From contig AP026540.1 of assembly GCA_026075535.2 (NCBI GenBank), positions 7,626,001-7,690,000 on the forward strand: DNA of 64,000 bases. The letters run 5' to 3'. Numbering within the stretch: position 1 is the first letter of the stretch; every line of letters starts with the position of its first letter. Source of the stretch: Tricholoma matsutake. Taxonomy: Eukaryota; Basidiomycota; Agaricomycetes; Agaricales; Tricholomataceae. The notes under the pieces were generated by a model. That model worked only from the letters and a program-made list of their open reading frames with translations. It made no database searches and had not been told where the DNA came from. The translations under genes were made by a program, and so were the position numbers. Below are positions 32,735 to 44,605 of the stretch, in pieces.

Positions 32735-35700
32735 ATGGGGAAGAAAAAAAAGGTAAGCACACATTACTTAATCATGCATTTAACCAGCCACGTCAATGCC
32801 GTGTTGATGATACTTTACAGTCTGGAGTCTCGACAGGATTTGATGTTTCAAATACCCAATACTGTTTGTCATGCTCTATGGATGTCAAGATTGGCCTAGG
32901 AGGAGAAGCCAATTGGGAGGTCCACCTCAAAAGTTCAGCCCATATTCGGTCCGAGCAAGCAAAAGCACAGAGAATATCTGCTTCACAGTTTTTCAGCAAG
33001 TTTTTACCCAAGTCTCGGGACCCTCCAGCATCAACATCTTCTGCAGTGATAAACCTTCCTAGCACGATCTCTCGAGAACCGTTTGATCATGACAATTTTG
33101 GCTAGGTGCACACGATCTCTCCTAACTCCATGCCCATCAATCTTGCCAATCACATCAATCGCATGTTATCCTCGTCTGAGATGCACACTACCTCACAGTA
33201 TCATAGATCAGACACCCCCATCCCTGGCCCTTCATGCTTCACAGAGCCTCCTAGTCTTCTAGTTCAACTTTGGACAGCGTCAAAAGATCTTCTGGTGTCA
33301 GTACCATATGGGACTACCAATGATGATCTTGCATGATTTGCAGGCGATCCTGCAGGCGAGGTAGTAGATATTGATGTAGATGAGCAATGGGAATACATCA
33401 ATAAATCAATGGACCAAGTTCTTGGCTATGGGATCACTCCACACGTGTTATCAAAGCTTATTCACCGAGGACCTCTTGGGATGGATGGGGTGTGTAGTTG
33501 GATGGAGAGTTGTATTGAAAACTTAGGGATTGAGCTTGTTCTGCTAGAAGGTCGTATCAACCAACTGCTCGATGCAATGAAATTAATCTCGTGCATGTTG
33601 TAAACCTACCAAAATCATTGATTCAGCTAACGTTCTATCTCACAAGACAGAAATGACTTGACACATTCCACCTCCAATGTTAACAATGAAACTAAACCTT
33701 CTTCTTCAATGACACTCATCCCTACCTCAGACAGGAACACTGGTAAAGTGAACCCACATGTCCGAGTCGTTGCTGTTAAAAGGACCAAGCATGTGTCATT
33801 TAATGATGTGCCATGTCCTGGATATCAACTTTTAGTTCCAGCATCCCAACTAGCTGTTGGAAGTTATCTGTTTGCAATGCATATGGCATGCTCAGTGCCT
33901 TGGAGAGTTACAGTGATTGGTACAGATGTTTTTCTACACTCGAGTGAATGCACGCAGCAGGTATCTTGTAGATCCGGCTCTGCTGTTACACCATGCCTTC
34001 CATGCCGCAATCTTCATAACAACAGTTCTGTGATGGGTATTTGTCACCGTGCACTCAATGGCACACCTGGAAAAACTCCTTACAATTTTCTTGCACCGTC
34101 ACATGCTATCAATTCACTTCATCGTAAGGATGAACAGATTGAAAATCTTCAAGGTCAGGCCTTGAACAATGCATGCGCAATTACTGTTCGAAATCACCAA
34201 ATCCAAGGGTGGAAGTGTTTCACCATGGCTATCAGTCAAACCAACATTCCTTGTTTGCATAGTCTAATGTCTGCAGCTCTCCATGACAGTGCGGGAGTGT
34301 TTGGATTATTGGAACAAGTTGATAAAGCTGCTAGACATGTCTATTCGCCAAAAGGATACAAGAAGGCTGAGTTTGAGAGGGCTTTTCTGATGTGGAAACT
34401 TGGTGGAAGAAGTGCAGCGAATATTGCTTACCACACCCTTGGCTTACTGTCAATTGAATCTGCAAGGCGGCACATCTGTATATCACCCATTACAGCATCA
34501 CCAGGATTTCCAACTATGGCTGAGATGGAGTCTAATCTGCAACTCTGCTTTTCACAACGTGGTGATTGTGGACCAGTTGTCTCTGGGGGTGCGCAGCGAG
34601 TTATTGGCATGACCATGCCAATTGATGAGCTGAAGATCCAGCCTCAGCTTCATTGGGATCCATATACCAATATGATCCTTGGAGTCTGTTGAGAGCATGG
34701 TGGTTCCTGTTGTCTCAAATTTCATACAATTGTTCAGGCTGATATACTGCGTGACTGTCTTCGACAGGAGATTGTCCATCTCGCAACGGAGGTATGATTA
34801 TTTTAGTCTCATGAGATATATTTTATTTGACTTTGGAATAGGCTACAGTCATTGCTGCGTGCATACTTACAGATGATCCCAAGGAATATGTTGCCTGGCC
34901 TTTTGTCATTTCTGGAACATGCAAGACTGAAGACTATCAAGCACAGCACAGATTGCTTTGTCATGCCAGTGACACCTTGATTCATAACCAATGGACTTCA
35001 GGTCGTCGATTGTATTGTATTGCTACAGACAGAGATTCACGATGGCGCCATGCATCAGCACTCCTGACATTGACATGCACCATTGAACCCACATCACCCA
35101 TTTTTGATTGCCTCTTGCCTCTCTCTCTGTTCAATCTCAAGTGTGGTGAAGATGATTTGACAATGGATTTCAACTGGAAACATGTTCTTAAGCGCTTCCG
35201 GAACACGCTACTTCACCAGCATGGAATCTTGATTGACAAGACTATTATCAACACTCCAATTATTTGAAAGCATCTTCTCATTCATGGGCTTGCAGAGTCG
35301 AACATATCTTCTATTTTGGCTCCTAATGATTGCCAAGATGTCATTCTCATGATCCAGCTATTGAATTCCATCGCCCAACTTCCTGAATATGCTGAGCCTG
35401 GCGACCATCCAAGCTCGCGTGCATCCCGCCAAATTCTATGGTTGCTGGGGCAACTTTACCATAATATTCTTGAAGCCTTTCTAGAGACTACACTATCCCT
35501 TCATGAACAATTAACTTGTCTCAGCGCAGCAGCCCATATCATTCTTGCCCTCTACACTAGCTATTGTGGAAACTTCATTCCAATCCAGCTATTTTTTGAT
35601 GTTATGTCAATGATAAAAAATGCATTTATGTGTGTGGCGAAAACACAGATTGATGATCCTAATGGAAAGTTTTGGCTTGTACTCCTCAGAACTGATGCAC

Positions 35701-36318
35701 TTGAGGAAGTTTTTGGGAAAGTCCGCACTATGGTGGGCAATGACACGAACGCTGATGAGTTGCAGTTGGCAAATTGAATTGATGGGGCCTGCGAGTGTGC
35801 TCATATCCTAGCAGCACATCCTGAATGGGGTGGCCATTCCCAATGACTCACTCTCAAAAGTCTTAGGGAACAAGGGACTAATGTATCAAAGAAAATGGAT
35901 CATATCAAACTGAAGTCTTGGAAGGGCGACATACACATAAAAAATGTTGTGTTGCAGAGTTCTTGGCAGGAAGGTCGGCAGATTGCTGAAGAGGCGCTTC
36001 AATGAGTCACTCTCACTCCTCCATTCACTGTCATGGAAGCAGGGGATGGTTATGACATACTTTGTCTGTTTGGTGATAACAAGATGGTTCTTGTAGATGG
36101 TGTTATCACTCTAGGAGAGGCAGAGGAAACCCTGGAGGAACAAGATGTGGAGCTTTAGTCTACCAAAGCACAAACTCAGGCTGATGGCACTGCAGATGAT
36201 ATGTTGATGCAGAGCTTTCCTGACATTGACGATATCACTGCAACAGAAGATGCCTCTCATTCCCCTGCATCCCAAAAGCATGAAGCTTGGATCCCTGTTG
36301 ACAATGATCTCACTGTTC
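32735..36318 (+). pseudogene. Element D transposase-like protein, part 1 (P-superfamily-like DDE core)
   Basis: The likely start is MGKKKK with a short intron (32753-32787), then a zinc-finger-like YCLSCSMDVK..WEVHLKSSAH. A second Cys pair (LPCRNLH) follows in the central region. Landmarks of a P/THAP9-like RNase H fold appear in order: MPIDELKIQPQLHW (Asp at 34624), CIATDRDSRWRHA (Asp at 35028), DFNWKHVLKRFRN (35166) and DALEEVFGKVRTMVGND (Glu at 35704). A 50-bp intron lies at 34792-34841. TGA replaces expected Arg before EHGG (34690), at 35265, before IDGA (35775) and elsewhere. The superfamily call is inference from motif order and spacing; KDZ-type is the main alternative. Confidence 0.6.
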
Positions 36319-36323
36319 AAAAG

Positions 36324-36725
36324 TGTTAGGGCGACACCCACTATCTGCTAGCTAAGACCATGCGGGTTCTCTCTACAAGAAGGGGGCAGGATCCACACTC
36401 GTGATGGGGGAATTGATGGTTTTGATGCGAGGGGTTATTAATAGGTGAGTTTGTTGACAAAGGCCTTTCACACCGAAAGCGTAGGTGGAATACCTAAGAG
36501 AACACAACTGGGGTCCCCTAGACATATATTTAGGGTTTATATACTATGTTACATATATTGTACATTGTTGTTACTGATGCACTCGTACATGCACATACAT
36601 ATTGATGCATGCAAAATAAAATTCTCACACTATCAAAGTGTAGCATCATTTAGTGTCATGTAGCATAATTCGACATAATAAAATAAAAATGAAATTTTAT
36701 TAGGTAATGGGGTGGTTTCCTAACA
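36324..36725 (-). repeat. gypsy-2 3' LTR
   Basis: It is identical in length (402 bp) to the partner at 42157-42558 and has the same TGTTAGG/CCTAACA ends. It contains AGAACACAAC at 36499-36508, the R-start candidate described for the 5' LTR. Confidence 0.92.
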
Positions 36726-36736
36726 TTACCCCCCTT

Positions 36737-38140
36737 TTATGCCTCGATTTCCAGGTGAGAAAATATTGTGTCTGTCCCCTCTGTGAAATTTTGGTAAGGC
36801 TGGAATCTCATCCCCTCATACACCATTCTCGCAATGCGACGCGGAGCATTCGGATTACGTTCAAAGAATTGGGCGATGGCGTTGCATGCTCGCTTACAAT
36901 TCTCTTCAGGCTCCCACAAGTTATTTTTGTCAGTATAGTTTTTCCACTTTATTAAGAACTCCAATTTGTTCCATCGAAGATGTGAGTCTAGAATTTCTTC
37001 AACTACATATTCTGGAGCACCTTCTACTATTATTGGAGGTTGTGGAGTAGTTTGTTGGCCAGGAATAGTGGGTGGGCAGTAAGGGCGTAGGCGGGATATG
37101 TTAATCTCGGGATCAATCTTGAATGATCGGGGTAATTTTAGCACTACCACATTAGGTGAGATCACTTTAGAGATCACATATGGGCCAACTTGTTTCTCCA
37201 TAAGTTTCCTCGAAGGTTATGGAATATTCAGGTCCTTGGTACTTAGCCACACCAAGTCACCAACTTTGTACTCTGGAGCGCATGCTCGAGTACGATCCGT
37301 GTGTCGCATCATGTCATCACGTGCTTTCTTCAATGCCACCTCTGCTTCCTCTTGTAGCTTTTGCATCTTAGATACAAAGTCTTCTACTGACTGTACTTTG
37401 ACTTCCCTTCTGGGTTCTACTCCCATGCAAGGATGATATCCATAATTCATGAAAAAGAGTGACATACAAGTAGCCAAATGGAATTTGTTATTGTGGGAAA
37501 ATTTGGCAATTGCCAGCCATTCGGGCCAGTCAGTTTGTCGGTAGTTGACAAACATACGTAGGTACTGCTCCAACTCCTGGTTCATTCTCTCTGTCTGCCC
37601 ATCAGTCTGCAGGTGATATGCCGTAGATAATTTAGTTTGAATCCCCAATATGTTGTTCAGTTCTCGCATAAACATGGAAGCAAATTGTGGTCCATGATCG
37701 GAGATAACGGTATCGGGTAACCCATGTAACCGCCATACCTGATTTAGATAGAGGTGCACCAAGCCCAATGATGAGGTTTCTGTAGTAGTAGGAATAATAT
37801 GGACCTCCTTTGTGAAGCGGTCACATACTACAAATATTGCATCATACCCTTGAGCTTCAGGTAATCTGGTAATAAAATCCACAGATATATCTCACCACAG
37901 TGCTTTAGGTATAGGGTTCGGCATTAATTTTCCTGCAGGTTTCTCTGGAAATTTCTTCCCCCTCATGCACGTATCACATTCATCCACATACCCCAACACA
38001 TACTTTGAAATTCTGGGCCACCAATAATTTCTCATTACTAATTCCAATGTCTTCCATCTTCCTGGGTGTCTGGCAGTCAGTGTATTGTGATGTAACTGGA
38101 TGATCTCCCTTCGCAAATCCTGATCCTTTGGTACATACAC
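36737..38140 (-). pseudogene. pol: gypsy-2 integrase with chromodomain
   Basis: The HHCC domain (HHNTLTARHPGRWKTLEL ... CDTCMRGK) is followed by the core with MDFITRLPEA (Asp), VISDHGPQFAS (Asp) and ERMNQELEQYLR (Glu). The C-terminus holds a chromodomain (EYVVEEILDSHLRWNKLEFL, IKWKNYTDKNNLWEPEEN; about 37015-36880). That marks a chromovirus and implies integration directed to methylated-histone chromatin. Stops near 37889 and 37210 interrupt it. Confidence 0.85.
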
Positions 38141-38146
38141 TTTTCC

Positions 38147-39325
38147 TCAAAACAACACCAACCCTTGTTCCTCAGCCCATTCATCTCCTTTAATATTACC
38201 TTTCTTCTCTCCCTTCAGAGCTTTCACAGCTTCCACTACTTCATCATCCATTTCCAAACATTGTCTAATTTTAGACAACATTTCCGTTTCCGAGCTATCT
38301 ATTAATAGATGCCCTTGACACATAGCGCAAATGCGAAAGTATTCAGGTTTGAGCAAGGTAACATTCTTATTGTCCTCCTCCACCCCCCTTTTATGATCAA
38401 TACGTCTGGATAATGCATCTGCTTTCCTCATTAAGCTTCCCACTTTGTGGACCAAGTGAAAATTGAAACATGATAGGAATAGTGCCCAACGTGCTTGCCA
38501 GTGATTAAGCTTCTTAGCAGACATGAAGTATTGCAGATTTTGATGATCTGTCCAGATCTCAATCTGATGCGTACATCCCTCCAAATAATGCCTCCATGCC
38601 TCCAATGCTCGTATTATCCCCAACATCTCTTTGTCATATACATCATAATTCCTCTCCACATCATTCAACCCTCGGGACAAATATGCACAAGGATGCCATT
38701 TGTCATCTTCACACAGCATTGATAATACTGCTCCAGTAGCAAAGTTGGATGCATCTGATTCCACTCGCAAAGGGCGTGTGAAATCTACTGGGGCTAATAT
38801 TGGTCCCTCCACAAACTTCCTCTTCAACTCCTCAAACACTGTCTGCTGCTGCTCTCCCCACCTCCATACTACTCCTTTTCACATAAGGTTATGTAAGGCT
38901 GCAGCAATTTTGGAAAAATTGTGCACAAAGCGACGATAATAATTTGCGAGTCCCAAGAAGGCTTGAACCTCCTTGACATGGGTGGGCACAGGCCAATTTG
39001 TGATCACCTGTACCTTGATCGGATCCATTTTGATCCCATCAGGGCTGATCAATAATCCTAGGAACTCAATCTCGCTTGCCCCAAACACACACTTCTCTGG
39101 TTTCAAAAATAGATCATTCTCCGCTAACCTCTGTAGCACCTCCTGCACTATCGCCTCATGATTTTCTTCATCCTCCGTGAATATCAGAATGTCATCAATG
39201 AATATTATTACCACACCTTTGTCTATTATGTCCTTGAAAATGTCATTCATCATATTTTGGAAGGTTGGGGGACTATTAGTCATCCCGAAAAACATGACAA
39301 GCAGCTCGAAGGATCCTCGATGCAT
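38147..39325 (-). pseudogene. pol: gypsy-2 RT palm and RNase H
   Basis: RT continues with HRGSFELLVMFFGMTNSPPT and an intact catalytic box, FIDDILIF. Connection and RNase H follow: RVESDASNFATGAVLSM, ERNYDVYDKEMLGIIRALEA, WTDHQNLQYF and MRKADALSRR. A stop at about 38877 (after AALHNLM) splits the frame. Unlike gypsy-1 and gypsy-3, the aspartate pair survives. Confidence 0.85.
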
Positions 39326-39382
39326 GGCAAATGCAGCCTTCCACTCATCTCCTTTCTTTATTCATACATTGTTGTATCCCCA

Positions 39383-40366
39383 TCATAAATCCAATTTTGT
39401 AAAGACCTTGGCTTTTCCCACCTTGTCAATTATTTCTGAGATCAACAGCAGGGGATACGCATTCTTCACTGTCCACTCATTCAGATACCTATAATCTGTA
39501 CACATCCTCTTCCTTTGGTCTTTCTTTGGCACAAAGAATATTGGTGATGTCTGTGGTGATTTCAAAGGTTGTATGTATCCTTTGTGCAATTGCTCCTTCA
39601 GGAATGCATCCACTTCTTCTTGTTCCATCGGAGATAACAGATATACCTTCGACTTCTTTGGCACAAACCCTGGCTTCATCTCGATCGCATGATCCCATGG
39701 CTTCCGCACTGGCATTCGCTCAGACTCCTTCTTCTGGAACACTGACAGATATTCATGATACACTTTTGGCACCCACTCCTCCACTGGCTTCTCCACCTTT
39801 GCAATATTCTTGTCCCATGACTGTCCTCCATGAATTGCTCTAAAGGTTTGCTTCTGCTCTTCTTTCTCAATCATGATCGGAACTTCCCCATTTGGCATTT
39901 CCTCATCCTCCACTTCCTCCATCGTAACAGAATACTTCCTCGGATTTTCTTTCTCTCTCTTTTTCCTTTTTTCCTTCTTCATCTTCCTTCCATACACATT
40001 ACATTCTTTAGGACAACAAGTCATTTGTACTTTCCCAGTTTTCCAATCAATTTCAGGATTATGCTTCCATAACCATGGACATCCTATTATTAGATTGGTT
40101 TTCCCAAGATCGCACACTTCAAATACAGCTCGCTCCTGATGCTCCCAATACTTTAGTACCATAGTCACCTCCTCCTTGATAGTTCCTCCATGATTGACTG
40201 TTCCATCAATATTGTACACCATTATAGGTTGTGCCAGCTTGCATGTGCTAATACTGTTTCCGGTAATTAAGGACCAATTAATGAATAATCCTGTAGCACC
40301 ACTATCAAGCAACGCTTCCACATCAATCGCTGCATGCGTGTCCACTGTCTTCAGTCCCACAGTCAA
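39383..40366 (-). pseudogene. pol: gypsy-2 protease and RT N-terminal part
   Basis: The protease motif ALLDSGATGLFI is followed by VCDLGKTNLIIGCPWL. The linker leads to RT with PWDHAIEMKPGF, EQLHKGYIQPLKSPQTSP, FFVPKKDQRKRMCTDYRYLN and AKVFTKLDL. Translation would stop at TGA after LDL, where the family has R-W-GYNNVR; a second TGA follows NNV. Gag and this frame differ in register. Confidence 0.8.
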
Positions 40367-40557
40367 GGTGATTTCGGGTTCTATTCATGCAGAGCGAATA
40401 AAGAATTTAGGGGTTTTCGGAAATAGTGCTCAGCAATTTTCTTGGTCACATGATTTGCAACAGTTGTACTCCTCCTCAATTTCCTTTTCTGATTTACTCT
40501 GGGTTTCCTCAGATACTAATACATTGTAATGATTCTGGGTCACCAATGGGGAAACCT

Positions 40558-41655
40558 TCACTGGGACTCTTCCACAAAATTCTTCTGCCTGCCTTCCTCT
40601 GGCTTCACTTCCTCAATTGTAGCTTCCCTAATCTTTCTTTTCTGCCTACAATTCCTAGTGATGTGTCCTAACTGCCCACAGTTAAAACATTTAAGTGGGG
40701 CTCGTCTCCCTGCTTGATCAACCTCCAATGCATCTGCTGGTGCTGCTGACTCCATAACTATAGGTGTCACTGCCATGGCTGGTGGCTGTGCCCTCGGAGC
40801 TTGCGCCTGAGGCACCTTTCCTTTCTCGGACTTTCCTCCTGATGACTTTCCAAATTTACTACTTCCATACATCAACTTTGACTCCGCCTGTTCCTGCCAA
40901 TATTGCCGGTCAAGGCGCATTGCCCAATTATACCACTCATCCAACTTCTCTGGTATAGAAGGTAGTCGGTAGATAGACTTGAATAAAGAGGGATTTAATC
41001 CTGCTTTCAAAAACTCTACCAACACGGCTTCTCCCATATCTGTTTGCAAAGCTTCTGCTTTAAACTGCAAAATAAATTCATCTGCCATCAGGGAACCTTG
41101 GCGCATGGTCTTTAATTTAGCATTGGCTGTCGCCTTTGGATTAGGGTCTCCAAACTGTGCCTCCAATCTCTCCAGAAATTCCTTGAAGGTTGCAAATGGT
41201 TTAGTTCCCGTGGCAATTTGATTAATAGCCTCGTTTCTCCAGAACTGTGCTTTCCCCCCCTGAATGTATGAGAGAGCAAACATAATCCTAGACTCGGCTG
41301 TACAAAACTCTGGCTTCCTCCCATGGATGTACAATACTATAGAGCTGATGAAGGATTTTGTATTCTCCGTGGTACTGTCAAAGATTTGCGGGGGCACGTA
41401 CTTAGGTAAGCATGCTTTTCCATTTCCAGATCTCTCTGCCATCTCATCCTCCTGCGACATCCACTCCACCATCTCCTCCATCTCATCATCTCTTTCTCCT
41501 GTTGTCTCTGGCTGTACTTCCACTTGTCTGGGCTGTGATGCTGCCAACACTGACACTAATTGCGACATTTGTGCTGTGAGTGCATCAATTTTTGCCTCTA
41601 GCACTGGTGTGGGAACAGGATTAGGGCTGGGATTAGAAGTTGAGGGTTCAGACAT
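40558..41655 (-). CDS. gag: gypsy-2 Gag (365 aa)
   Basis: The frame starts MSEPSTSNPSPNPVPTPVLE and continues with a coiled-coil-like EAKIDALTAQMSQLVSVLAA and the retrotransposon Gag capsid region (SSIVLYIHGRKPEF, FALSYIQGGKAQFW, FLERLEAQFGDPN). It ends with the zinc knuckle CFNCGQLGHITRNC (CX2CX4HX4C). It is open throughout, the best-preserved frame of the element. It would form the virus-like particle. The 500-bp leader between it and the LTR includes a T-run at 41698-41715 (A-run on this strand). Confidence 0.85.
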   Translation of the reverse strand: MSEPSTSNPSPNPVPTPVLEAKIDALTAQMSQLVSVLAASQPRQVEVQPETTGERDDEMEEMVEWMSQEDEMAERSGNGKACLPKYVPPQIFDSTTENTKSFISSIVLYIHGRKPEFCTAESRIMFALSYIQGGKAQFWRNEAINQIATGTKPFATFKEFLERLEAQFGDPNPKATANAKLKTMRQGSLMADEFILQFKAEALQTDMGEAVLVEFLKAGLNPSLFKSIYRLPSIPEKLDEWYNWAMRLDRQYWQEQAESKLMYGSSKFGKSSGGKSEKGKVPQAQAPRAQPPAMAVTPIVMESAAPADALEVDQAGRRAPLKCFNCGQLGHITRNCRQKRKIREATIEEVKPEEGRQKNFVEESQ

Positions 41656-42144
41656 AATTGTTAGATCTGTGATGAATCACTTCTTTAACAAATTCGAGTT
41701 TTTTTTTTTTTTTGAGACCTCTCCAAATGTTTATGGGTCACGTGATGGTTCGTCAATCATTCGTCAATCATTCGTCAATCGTTCGTCATTCGTTGGGCAC
41801 CTAATTTGACACTTCGGATCAATAATTCTTCCAACAGTGCCTGATCTCGGGGATAACACTGAATTCGGCTTGTAACTAAAATAGTCATCCGAATAGAGTG
41901 ATGTAAATCATAACTAAACCAGATCCAATTGGTTGTCTGGTTGCAGCTGTCCTAATGATGAGCGCTGCCTCTCGATCACTGGCAGTTGCAATGTAAGGCG
42001 AGGCCTGGTGTTGGCTTACAAAAGAAAAGGTAGATTACGTATGTACAAGTACTTCCAGCTCGTGCCAAAAGGATGAGTAATCGGATGTGGCGTGGTGAAA
42101 CAATGACTTATGCGCAAGTAAGAGAAGGCGCACTGATATGGGAA

Positions 42145-42154
42145 GTTGTGTTCT
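42145..42154 (-). promoter_or_regulatory. gypsy-2 candidate self-priming primer-binding site
   Basis: Two bases inside the 5' LTR the element sense strand reads AGAACACAAC. This is the exact reverse complement of GTTGTGTTCT, the proposed first ten bases of the transcript (42341 to 42332). No tRNA-type TGG primer site is present. Tf1/sushi-like elements prime themselves in exactly this way. Confidence 0.55.
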
Positions 42155-42156
42155 TC

Positions 42157-42558
42157 TGTTAGGGTGACACCCACTATCTGCTAGCTAAGACCGTGTGGGT
42201 TCTCTCTACAAGAAGGGGGCGGGATCCATGCTCGTGATGGGGGAATTGATGGTTTTGATGCGAGGGGTTATTAGTAGGTGAGTTTGTTGACAAAGGCCTT
42301 TCACACTGAAAGCATAGGTGGAATACCTAAGAGAACACAACTGGGGTCCCCTAGGCATATATTTAGGGTTTATATACTATGTTACATATATTGTACATTG
42401 TTGTTACCGATGCACTCATACATGTGCATACATATTGATGCGTGTGAAATAAAATTCTCACGCTATCAAAGTGTCACGTCATTTAGCGTCATATAGCATA
42501 ATTCGACATAATAAAATTAAAATAAAATTTTATTAGGTAATGGGGTGGTTTCCTAACA
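42157..42558 (-). repeat. gypsy-2 5' LTR
   Basis: This is the upstream LTR for the minus-strand element. It contains a TATA box (42370-42376) and, 29-35 bp downstream, the proposed transcription start (42341). Differences from the partner are nearly all CG versus TG or CA. Confidence 0.92.
42332..42376 (-). promoter_or_regulatory. gypsy-2 LTR core promoter (TATA box and inferred start)
   Basis: On the minus strand TATATAA (42376-42370) lies about 30-35 bases upstream of GTTGTGTTCT (42341-42332). The spacing fits a TATA-driven start at the base where complementarity to the primer-binding site begins. Confidence 0.5.
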
Positions 42559-42563
42559 GAAAG

Positions 42564-44605
42564 CATAAGGCGACAATTTTAGGAGACTGTACCAAGCCAC
42601 TAAATTCAAAAGACAGACTCAAGCATGTTCATGGATATACTCAGTACAATGAGTCCACCATTGATATAGCGACTGTCATCCAAGTTGACGGGAATTCTTC
42701 TCCTGCTGAAGGCTCATGTCTTGAAATACTAGACCCTGCTGCAACACTTGTAACATATAATGAGCTGGTGTTCATCGCTGTTGTGCAAGTCATTGACATT
42801 CACATATCTGGGACTAGTATTCACAGGATCCCCTCCTGACTACTGCATGAGCCAAATACACGTCTATGATGCCAGATCTTAAAGCTACGGCTAGTTGATC
42901 AGACTCATCAGCCAGTTGGATCGGACTGGGAATGGGATGGAACTTTTGAGTGCATGCTTCGTGATATTGAGGGTAACTGGGTGGAGTTTCTAGATCCAAT
43001 CCTTCAGCCATAGAGCTCCAATAGTGATGTCCAAACCTTTACTTTCAAAACAGAAGAACTTCGAGGAGTCGGCGCTGTACTGTATGAGCGTGTATATAAT
43101 TGTACATGCAGAATTCCTACAGTCCAGTTGAGCAACACATTTCCCTATCGAACAGAGACAGGTGTGTCTGCATCACTATTGTTCATTACTAGTATTTTTA
43201 TTCATGTTATGTTATGGTGGACTACAGGATCTGCATGTTTTGTCTGTGAACAAGAAAGTAGTACACGCGACCTGCAAAACAATGTAGAGTGCTGTGTACA
43301 TTGTCCAGGCTCACACGTCACTGGTCCCAAACTTCTTATGCATATGGGTGCACATATCCTTCATGATTCCCGGTTGAAGGATGCTGATAATCCATGTGGT
43401 CTGTGTTTGAACCAAGGTACTCTGTGTGCTATCTGCTTGGTCAAACAGGGAGAATCTGGTGATCAAATTGATATGGTCAACTCTCAATGCCCAAATATTT
43501 ACAAGATCTACTTAAAACATGTGGCGAAGTTCTCAAAAAAATCTCCTTGCACCAATGTACCTCTACAGTGTCCCCTCTGTCCCAAAGTATCTGATGCAAT
43601 CTGGAAGTATAATCTACAGTCGCACTTGTCCAAAGTCCACAGCAGTGCAGATGTTTCTCTCTACCGAAATCTTTATCATGTCAACAAAGATGAGCTCGTC
43701 CTCATGAAGAGCATGTTTCTTGCCAAGCCATGATTATCGAAGCAGAAGAAGACCAAGAACTTATTGAAAATCTCAGAGGAGCATAGTACACATGTTGCAT
43801 TGACATATGTTTACCTTTTTCTAGTCATTGGAAACAATTATGATACTCATCTCGATTATAGCACTTCAATAGACTATGAACTAGATGGCGACAATGTCAG
43901 TGATGAATCTGAACCTCAAAGCCCTGTCAAATTTGAATCGGATGGTTCTGACATTGAGAACAACATTGACATCCCAACTAGTCCTGAAACATCATCTTCA
44001 ATCGCTGGCAATCATCCACTAGATCCAAATCTGACCGTATCCCTGCCCACTGCATCTGAAGAAGCACACCATATGTCAACTGCAACCATTCCAACAACTG
44101 AAATCACTTTGCTGACTGAACATGTGTCACTGGCTATGGACACATTGCATTGCATCACACCGATGACTCGGAGATAGGTGCTAATGATCAAATATTACCT
44201 ACTCTGATGAATCCTGTCCCATCTAGCAATGAGGAGAGCATGTCTGGTAGTACTGGTACTGGATCGCTAGTGTCTGGTAGTGCAGCAATTCAACCTCGTC
44301 TTTCACATCGTCACTGAGAACAGGTACCTGCTAGCATAGACCTAGATGTGATAGAGTGTCCTGACTGTGATATGTGGTTTGAGAACAAAGTAGAAGCAAT
44401 TGCCTGTGATGGACCAGGCTGTGGGCAGGTGGTATATTGCTCAACACCGAATTCCATGTCGAGTCTATGCTAATGAATGAATGCTGACTAGTTTCACTTG
44501 GCTTGTTGAGGATTACTTGAGAAACCACATGGCGGCTGGTTTTGTGATGAAGTATGTCAGGAAAGTGCAGGGTTCAGAGTAAGAAAGAAGCGTAAACACG
44601 ATGCA
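42564..44605 (+). pseudogene. Element D protein, part 2 (zinc-cluster C-terminal half)
   Basis: The frame resumes with KATILGDCTKPLN immediately after gypsy-2. It holds a Cys/His-rich block (CFVCEQ, CVHCPG, HMGAHILHD, PCGLCLNQGTLCAIC), a PCTNVPLQCPLC segment and a C2H2 finger (CPLC ... HLSKVH, 43570-43640). After an acidic S/T-rich linker comes a PHD-type finger (CPDCDMWF, CDGPGCG, HLAC, GGWFCDEVCQESAGFRVRK; 44355-44600). The C-terminus is basic (RVRKKRKHDA). Stops are scattered. PHD fingers bind histone H3 tails, so chromatin-guided targeting is a plausible but unproven role. Confidence 0.6.

Larger units (their letters stand above)
36324..42558 (-). mobile_element. gypsy-2: complete chromovirus (Ty3/gypsy), minus strand
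   Basis: Two 402-bp LTRs (36324-36725 and 42157-42558, TGTTAGGG ... TTCCTAACA) enclose Gag, protease, RT, RNase H, integrase and a chromodomain on the minus strand. The flanks are aaaag (36319-36323) and gaaag (42559-42563), a 5-bp duplication with one change. A purine tract (AAAAGGGGGGTAA on the minus strand, 36726-36738) abuts the 3' LTR. The LTRs differ mostly at CpG sites. Internal stops show that it is inactive now. Confidence 0.92.
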
